Shown here piece after piece: positions 45,564 to 50,320 of a stretch of 50,320 nucleotides of DNA. Under the pieces are notes generated by a model, which saw nothing but the letters and a program-made list of their open reading frames with translations, was not told the origin of the DNA and made no database searches. The stretch is from Pseudomonadota bacterium (GTDB lineage: Bacteria; Pseudomonadota; Gammaproteobacteria; Burkholderiales; Casimicrobiaceae), in NCBI GenBank assembly GCA_018241785.1, contig JAFEDF010000031.1, positions 1-50,320 of the forward strand, read 5' to 3'. The position numbers and the translations under genes were made by a program. Numbering within the stretch: the first letter of the stretch is position 1; each line of letters begins with the position of its first letter.

Positions 45564-46709
45564 TCAGAACAGGCCGAGGTAGCCGGCGATCGCCGCGACG
45601 GCGAGGAACGGCAGCGACCACAGGTGGAAGGCGACCCACGCATCGCGCCCGCGCAGCATCCGCAGCGCGATCAGGTTGGCGAGCGAGCCGATGGCGAGGC
45701 CGAAGCCGCCGACGTTGACGGCCCAGGCGAGCGTGCGCCAGTCGTCCGAGTATTCGGCGAGCGCGATCGTCGCGGGGACGTTGCTGACCACCTGCGACGC
45801 GGCGATCCCGGCCGCGTACAGGTGCGTCGGCGCACCGAGAGACGCGCCGGCGATCCAGCTGCGCACCGCGGGCAGGTCGGCGAGGCCGCGCAGGTCGACG
45901 AACATCAGCGCGAACACGACGATGAGGCCCCAGTCGGCGTCGCGAACGAGGTGCGGCCGCAGCAGCAGGAATGCCGCGGCGACGAGCGCGAGCCCCCAGC
46001 CGGCGAGGTGGCGGTCGGCAAGCACGAGGAACGGCGCATAGAGCGCGAGCGACACGACGACGAGCGGTCCGTCGATCGTGCGCGCAGGCGGCTCGCCGCG
46101 CAGCCGTACCGGCTTGCCCCGAAACGCCCACGCCGCGAGTGCGAGGAGGAGCACTGTGAGCATGGCGACGAGCGGCAGCATCGCCGACGCGAACGCCGCG
46201 AACGTTGCTCCCGATCGCTGCCAGAGGAAGATGTTCTGCGGGTTGCCGATCGGCGTCAGCGCCGAGCCGACGTTGACGGCAAGGGCCTCGAAGACGACGA
46301 GGCGGGTGGCGGGAAGGTGCGCGATCCGCGCCATGCCGAGCGTCAGCGGCACGACGATGAAGAGGGCGACGTCGTTGGTGATCACCATCGACAGGAGCGC
46401 CGAGCCGACGACGAGGCCGAGGGCCGCGGCACGCTCCGTGCGCGCGAGATCGACCAGCGCGCGCCCGGCACGCTGGAGCGCGCCGCTCGCCTCGACGCCT
46501 CGCGTGAGGAGCAGGAGCCCGGCGAGCGCCGCGATCGTCGGCCAGTCGATACGCGACGGATAGCGCGGGATCTCGCGTGGCGCGACGAGCGCGAGCGCGA
46601 TCAACCCGGCGACGAGCCCGAGAAAGACGCCGTCGCGCCGCAGCGCGTAGAGCGACGGCGGCAGCCACGCGGACGGGCTTGCGGGAGAGCGCTCGAGTTC
46701 GGTGGTCAA
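45564..46709 (-). CDS. ArsB/NhaD-like (ion transporter superfamily) permease
   Basis: 381 residues with about 10 membrane helices. Signature loops of this superfamily are present: VITNDVALFIVVPLTL and SALTPIGNPQNIFLW in the first half, and ASQVVSNVPATIALAEY in the second, giving the two-repeat layout. Candidate substrates include sodium, arsenite or dicarboxylates. The longest frame starts with TTG and no ribosome site is visible, so the start is uncertain. It lies 61 bp after the PEP-mutase-like gene and may share its transcript. Confidence 0.8.
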   Translation of the reverse strand: MTTELERSPASPSAWLPPSLYALRRDGVFLGLVAGLIALALVAPREIPRYPSRIDWPTIAALAGLLLLTRGVEASGALQRAGRALVDLARTERAAALGLVVGSALLSMVITNDVALFIVVPLTLGMARIAHLPATRLVVFEALAVNVGSALTPIGNPQNIFLWQRSGATFAAFASAMLPLVAMLTVLLLALAAWAFRGKPVRLRGEPPARTIDGPLVVVSLALYAPFLVLADRHLAGWGLALVAAAFLLLRPHLVRDADWGLIVVFALMFVDLRGLADLPAVRSWIAGASLGAPTHLYAAGIAASQVVSNVPATIALAEYSDDWRTLAWAVNVGGFGLAIGSLANLIALRMLRGRDAWVAFHLWSLPFLAVAAIAGYLGLF

Positions 46710-46770
46710 CGCGGCTGCGTCGCGGCTGCCATCGGCTGCGGTTCGGCTCTCAGGTCATTGCGTTTTGCGC

Positions 46771-47610
46771 TCACGCCGGCGCGTTCGCCGCGAACACGCG
46801 ATTGAGTTCGGCGTAAGGGACTGCGTCAGCCGCGTACCCGAAGCTGCCGCGCTCGCGGATCTCGCGCGCCGCGCGCAGGAAGGCGCCGAACGCGGCACGA
46901 GCGAGCGACGAGCCGACGCTGACCCGCTTGACGCCGAGTGCTTCGAGCTCGACGAGACCGAGCGGCGCGCCAACGAGGCCCATGATCACGTTGACGGGCC
47001 GGGGCGCGACCGCGCGCACGACGGCAGCGATGTCGTCGCGGCTGCGAAGGCCGGGGGCGAACAGCACGTCGGCGCCCGCCTCGGCGAAGGCGACGAGGCG
47101 CCTGATCGTGTCGTCGAGGTCGGCGCGGCCGTGCAGGAAATTCTCGGCGCGCGCGGTCAGCGTGAAGGCAAAGGGCAGGGCGCGTGCCGCAGCGACCGCG
47201 GCTCTCACGCGTGCAATCGCTGCGTCGAGCGCGTAGATCGGCTCGTCCGCACGTCCGGTCGCGTCCTCGATCGATCCGCCTACGATGCCGGTGGCGCCGG
47301 CGGAGCGGATGGTCAGCGCGCAGGCGTCGGGCGAATCACCGAAGCCGTTCTCGAGATCGGCGCTGACCGGCAGCGGCGTCGCGGCCGCAATGGCGGCGGC
47401 GTTGGCGAGCGTCTCGTCGCGCGACACCGCGTTGTGCCCGTCGGGCCTGCCGAGCGTGTACGCCAATCCTGCGCTGGTCGTCGCCAGCGCCTCGAAGCCC
47501 ATCTGCGCGAGCGCGATTGCCGAGCCCGCATCCCACGGGTTCGGAATCGCGAAGATGCCGCGCCTTCGATGCAGTTCCCTGAATGCTTCTCCACGTTGCG
47601 CAAGATCCAT
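46771..47610 (-). CDS. Isocitrate lyase/PEP mutase family enzyme
   Basis: 279 residues with a good ribosome site (GGAGG) before the ATG. The family core is seen: IPNPWDAGSA, TTSAGLAYTLGRPD, metal-binding SADLENGFGDSP (Asp85, Glu87), and GGSIEDATG. The lyase cysteine loop KKCGH is absent, so it is not a true isocitrate lyase. Oxaloacetate hydrolase, phosphonate or 2-methylisocitrate-like activities remain possible. Confidence 0.85.
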   Translation of the reverse strand: MDLAQRGEAFRELHRRRGIFAIPNPWDAGSAIALAQMGFEALATTSAGLAYTLGRPDGHNAVSRDETLANAAAIAAATPLPVSADLENGFGDSPDACALTIRSAGATGIVGGSIEDATGRADEPIYALDAAIARVRAAVAAARALPFAFTLTARAENFLHGRADLDDTIRRLVAFAEAGADVLFAPGLRSRDDIAAVVRAVAPRPVNVIMGLVGAPLGLVELEALGVKRVSVGSSLARAAFGAFLRAAREIRERGSFGYAADAVPYAELNRVFAANAPA

Positions 47611-47715
47611 ACGTCCTCCAGCCGCGCCCGGTACCGACGGACCGGCCGGCCGATACGTCGTGCCGGCGATGGTCCCGTATGTCGAATATTCCGCTGCGGC
47701 AGCCGACCGGGTGAA

Positions 47716-47744
47716 TTGACCGCGGCGAGCCCTTTGAGGATACT
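47716..47744 (+). promoter_or_regulatory. Promoter candidate of the lipoprotein gene
   Basis: TTGACC (47716-47721), a 17-bp spacer, and GATACT (47739-47744) give a reasonable sigma-70 promoter with a leader of about 70 bases. The rest of the 210-bp gap shows only a small GAATATTC palindrome. Confidence 0.45.
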
Positions 47745-47820
47745 CGACGGCTGGCCCCGCCGTGAACAGCGATTTCCGGCCGGGCTTGCCGCCATACGAT
47801 CATCTGATTGGGGGAGTTCG

Positions 47821-48849
47821 ATGAAGATTTCCGCGCCGCTGTGCGTGCTCTCGGGGGCCCTGCTGCTTGCCGGCTGTGCCAGCGACCCGACCGCAATGAA
47901 GATGGGATCACAGGACGCCAAGACGACCGCGACCGGCTCGGCCGGCGGTGCCAACAGCGCCAACGCGAACAAGGCGCTCGAGCACTGCGACAAGCCGTTC
48001 GGCACGATCGCGCTCGTCGAGGATCAGAGTGCCGCGTGGTACATCCAGTTGACGCGCGACTACCAGTTGACGTCGACGATTCCCGTGCTGCGCCTGCTCG
48101 TTCAGCAGTCGAACTGCTTCGTCGTCGTCGAGCGCGGCCGCGCGATGGCCAACATGCAGCAGGAGCGCGCGCTGCAGCAGTCGGGCGAGCTTCGTGCCGG
48201 AAGCAGCTTCGGCAAAGGGCAGATGGTGTCGGCCGATTACTCGCTGACGCCGTCGATCACCTTCAGCGCGAAGAACACGAAAGGCGGGGGAGGGGCGGTG
48301 GGAGCGTTTGGCGGGTGGCTCGGTGCCGTCGGCGCCGTCGCCGGCGGTTTCCACCAGAACGAGGCGTCGACGATGCTCCTCCTGACCGATAACCGCTCGG
48401 GCGTGCAGGTCGGCGCCGCCGAGGGGAGCGCGTCGAAGGTCGACTTCGACGTCGGCGCCGCGGTATTCGGCTGGTCGGGGGGTGGCGGCCTCGGCGGCTA
48501 CACCAACACTCCGCAGGGGAAGGTGATCGTCGCCGCCTTCACCGATTCGTACAACCAGCTCGTAACGGCGGTGCGCAACTACGCTCCGCAGACGATGGGC
48601 AACGGCCAGGGCCTCGGCACCGGCGGCAAGCTCGGCGTCGACGGCGCGGCACCGGTGAAGCCAGTCGTGATGCGCATGTCGGTTGCCGACGCGCAGAGGA
48701 AGCTGACCGCGCTCGGCTACAAGCCCGGCCCCGCCGACGGATCGATGGGTGGCCACACCGAAGCCGCGTTGCGCGAGTTCCAGAAAGACCACAACCTGCC
48801 TCTGACCGGCCGGCTCGATCCGCAGACGATCGCCGAGCTCGCGAAGTAG
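47821..48849 (+). CDS. CsgG-like lipoprotein with peptidoglycan-binding domain
   Basis: 342 residues with a strong ribosome site (GGGGGAG). The lipobox LLLAGC gives lipidation at Cys19. Residues about 55-270 resemble the CsgG/HfaB fold (TIALVEDQSAAWYIQLTRDY, CFVVVERGRAMANMQQE, VSADYSLTPSITFS), with a Gly-rich loop (about 155-180). Residues about 283-342 form a peptidoglycan-binding repeat (VADAQRKLTALGYKPGPADG, LREFQKDHNLPLTG). The pairing suggests an envelope protein anchored to a membrane and to peptidoglycan, perhaps a secretion pore or scaffold. No curli genes are near. Confidence 0.8.
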   Translation: MKISAPLCVLSGALLLAGCASDPTAMKMGSQDAKTTATGSAGGANSANANKALEHCDKPFGTIALVEDQSAAWYIQLTRDYQLTSTIPVLRLLVQQSNCFVVVERGRAMANMQQERALQQSGELRAGSSFGKGQMVSADYSLTPSITFSAKNTKGGGGAVGAFGGWLGAVGAVAGGFHQNEASTMLLLTDNRSGVQVGAAEGSASKVDFDVGAAVFGWSGGGGLGGYTNTPQGKVIVAAFTDSYNQLVTAVRNYAPQTMGNGQGLGTGGKLGVDGAAPVKPVVMRMSVADAQRKLTALGYKPGPADGSMGGHTEAALREFQKDHNLPLTGRLDPQTIAELAK

Positions 48850-48861
48850 GCTCGGGCACGA

Positions 48862-48891
48862 GCGCCCGGCGATCACTCCCGCGCCGGGCGC
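48862..48891 (+). terminator. Strong GC hairpin after the lipoprotein gene
   Basis: A perfect 10-bp stem, GCGCCCGGCG with CGCCGGGCGC, and a 10-base loop, 13 bases after the stop codon. There is no T-tract, so it may stop transcription weakly or protect the 3' end. Confidence 0.45.
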
Positions 48892-48916
48892 CGTATCCCG
48901 CTCGCATCTTGGCGCA

Positions 48917-49309
48917 GTGGCCTTCCGCGCAATCCTCGACGAAGCGCACATTCATCCGGCGATCCGCGACGCGATCGCGACGCGCCATGCCGACATCGTT
49001 CGCGAGGTCGGGAAGGCGGTCGCGGAAAACGACGTCGTCGTCGTCGGCATGGCCCAGAATCCGCACGTCAAGCGTGCGCGGCGCACGCTCGATCGCGCGG
49101 GCATCACGTATCGGTATCTCGAATACGGCAGCTACTTCAGTTCCTGGCGGCGGCGCAACGCGCTCAAGATGTGGACCGGCTGGCCGACGTTTCCGATGGT
49201 GTTCGTCAGGGGAGCCCTGGTCGGGGGAGCGAGCGACGTCGAGCGGCTCGTTCGGGCCGGGGAGTTGGCGCCGCTGCGGCCGCATCGGGACTGCGCCGGA
49301 GCGCCCTGA
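48917..49309 (+). CDS. Glutaredoxin-like protein without active-site cysteines
   Basis: 130 residues, GTG start with a poor ribosome site. The fold follows monothiol glutaredoxins (DVVVVGMAQNPHVKRARRTL, then MWTGWPTFPMVFVRG and LVGGASDVERL). The position of the CxxC/CGFS motif reads AQNP, so no redox cysteine is present. TWPTFP-like cis-proline and GG glutathione-contact segments are kept. I recall related proteins with the same AQNP substitution, so it is probably a stable family with a non-catalytic role, perhaps in Fe-S or glutathione binding. Confidence 0.8.
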   Translation: MAFRAILDEAHIHPAIRDAIATRHADIVREVGKAVAENDVVVVGMAQNPHVKRARRTLDRAGITYRYLEYGSYFSSWRRRNALKMWTGWPTFPMVFVRGALVGGASDVERLVRAGELAPLRPHRDCAGAP

Positions 49310-49378
49310 TGGCCCGAAATCCAGGGTGCGGGCACGCCGGGTCTCGCAGGGCTGCGACGACCGGCGGGTGACCGTTAC

Positions 49379-49864
49379 ATGCCCGCGCAGCACGAGCATT
49401 ACGCGCACGAGCGCTTCATGCGCGCCGCGCTCGAGGAAGCCCGGCTGGCGCTGGCGGCGGGCGACATCCCGGTGGGTGCAGTGGTCGTCCACGACGGCGA
49501 GGTCGTCGGCAGGGGGCGCAACGCCGTCGAATCGCAGCGAAACGATCTCCTTCACGCAGAGCACACCGCGATCGCGCAGATTCCGCAGTTCCTGTGGCGT
49601 CATCGGCGCGAATGCACGGTCTATACGACGCTGGAGCCCTGCGCGATGTGTCTCGGCGCCATTGTCTACAGCGCGATCGACCGTATCGTGTGGGGTGCGA
49701 GCGATCCGCTTGCAGCAACCCACACGGCCATTGAAGCCACTCCTTATTACGGGCGGCGCAAGCTGGTGTTGCTGGGAGGCGTCCTCGAGGCCGAGTGCCA
49801 GATGCTGCTGAACGAGTACGTGCGACGAATCGGGCGACGAGGCTACTTGTTCAAGCCCGCATGA
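49379..49864 (+). CDS. Nucleoside/tRNA deaminase family protein
   Basis: 161 residues. The zinc and catalytic motifs are HAE (59-61) in LLHAEHTAI and PCAMC (Cys88, Cys91) in TTLEPCAMCLGAI. PVGAVVVHDGEVVGRGRN is the usual N-terminal strand block. It resembles TadA and guanine deaminases, but the C-terminal part (AIEATPYYGRRKLVLLGGV) differs from typical TadA, so the tRNA role is not certain. It lies 69 bp after the glutaredoxin-like gene. Confidence 0.82.
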   Translation: MPAQHEHYAHERFMRAALEEARLALAAGDIPVGAVVVHDGEVVGRGRNAVESQRNDLLHAEHTAIAQIPQFLWRHRRECTVYTTLEPCAMCLGAIVYSAIDRIVWGASDPLAATHTAIEATPYYGRRKLVLLGGVLEAECQMLLNEYVRRIGRRGYLFKPA

Positions 49865-50039
49865 CTCCACGGACGAAGGCGGGGCAATCGCCGGAGTCGG
49901 CGGGAACGAATGCGATCGATACCTATAGATCCACGGTCGATTACGATTTTACATAATATCAATTATACGCATATGAGGAGACACTCATCGCGCGATCCGA
50001 TGCGCGTCCCCTGGCCGGCAGTCCTCTGAGCGCGCGGCA

Positions 50040-50320
50040 TCATGCGTTCCCGACCTTGCGGCGAGACAGCCCCAGCGCGAGCAACCCGGCAGCAAGAAGC
50101 CACTCGACCCCGGGCTCGGGAACCGAGGTACGCGTGATCGTGACGTGCTCCACGCACAGCTGGCTGTCGTTGGGGTCGCACGGGGCGCTGCACGGCTTGC
50201 CGGGGACGCAACCGGTGTCGCCGGGGAAAAGCGGCCCAAGCTGCGGAATGCCAACGCTTCCCCCGCCACCGCTTGGCGCTCCGGGATCACCGAATTGGAA
50301 CGTCGATGGCCAGTTCAACA
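50040..50320 (-). CDS. PEP-CTERM surface protein, C-terminal part
   Basis: The frame enters from beyond the window end; at least 93 codons are visible and the true start is probably outside. The C-terminus is a PEP-CTERM sorting signal: VPEP, a hydrophobic helix (WLLAAGLLALGL) and a basic end (SRRKVGNA). Such proteins are processed by exosortase and go to the cell surface or to exopolysaccharide. The visible part has four Cys (TGCVPGKPCSAPC and LCVEH) and is Pro/Gly-rich. Between it and the deaminase gene (49865-50039) is an AT-rich stretch with no gene that I can support. Confidence 0.75.
   Translation of the reverse strand, partial: LNWPSTFQFGDPGAPSGGGGSVGIPQLGPLFPGDTGCVPGKPCSAPCDPNDSQLCVEHVTITRTSVPEPGVEWLLAAGLLALGLSRRKVGNA

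Overview
The window is about 68-70 % GC by eye, with dense and often overlapping genes. It looks like a chromosomal segment of a betaproteobacterium (Burkholderiales or Rhodocyclales-like). The evidence is the ribF-ileS-lspA-ispH order, a complete System I (ccm) cytochrome c maturation operon, a NADP-malic enzyme fused to a phosphotransacetylase-like domain, a PEP-CTERM surface protein, and an AddAB/AdnAB-like helicase plus nuclease pair. Species cannot be named from sequence alone.

Layout. 1-1330: end of a small zinc-ribbon (DUF2007-like) gene, then a leftward DoxX-like membrane protein. 1331-1653: a divergent regulatory region with a perfect 24-bp palindrome and other dyads. 1654-8745: a rightward set holding a diheme cytochrome c peroxidase, a membrane histidine kinase translationally coupled to it, a double-receiver response regulator, a small membrane protein and a PAS-PAS-GGDEF-EAL protein. 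This reads as a redox sensing and c-di-GMP signalling module. 15760-8710 (leftward): ccmI-A-B-C-D-E-F-G-H, which makes the cytochromes c that the peroxidase needs.

15879-19535: maeB and an Nramp-related transporter with altered metal-site motifs. 19599-21075: tRNA-Ser(GGA), a methyltransferase gene remnant, and an IS630-type element inserted exactly in the stop codon of the leftward kinase gene srkA. 22224-24249: an M20 peptidase and a LexA-type repressor. The lexA promoter overlaps the peptidase stop codon and carries two GAAC-N4-GTTC operators. 24258-28454: a molybdopterin oxidoreductase, an aldo/keto reductase, a J-domain-like protein and a four-cysteine small protein. 28471-28552: REP-like repeats. 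28649-34848: nuclease and helicase of a probable double-strand-break repair complex.

34980-40350: ribF, ileS, lspA, ispH (FMN/FAD synthesis, isoleucyl-tRNA, lipoprotein signal peptidase, isoprenoid synthesis). 44670-40326 (leftward): CoA pyrophosphatase-like Nudix, patatin, alpha/beta hydrolase, PilZ-like protein. 45404-44785: a Phd/VapC toxin-antitoxin pair beside an AT-rich block of nested inverted repeats. 47610-45564: PEP-mutase-like enzyme and an ArsB/NhaD-like transporter. 47821-49864: a CsgG-like/peptidoglycan-binding lipoprotein, a cysteine-less glutaredoxin-like protein and a nucleoside deaminase. 50040-end: C-terminal part of a PEP-CTERM protein.

No CRISPR array, rRNA or prophage was seen. 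The best candidates for something new are the peroxidase-kinase-c-di-GMP module and the leaderless, doubly operated lexA promoter. Every family name rests on motifs read by eye, with no database search.
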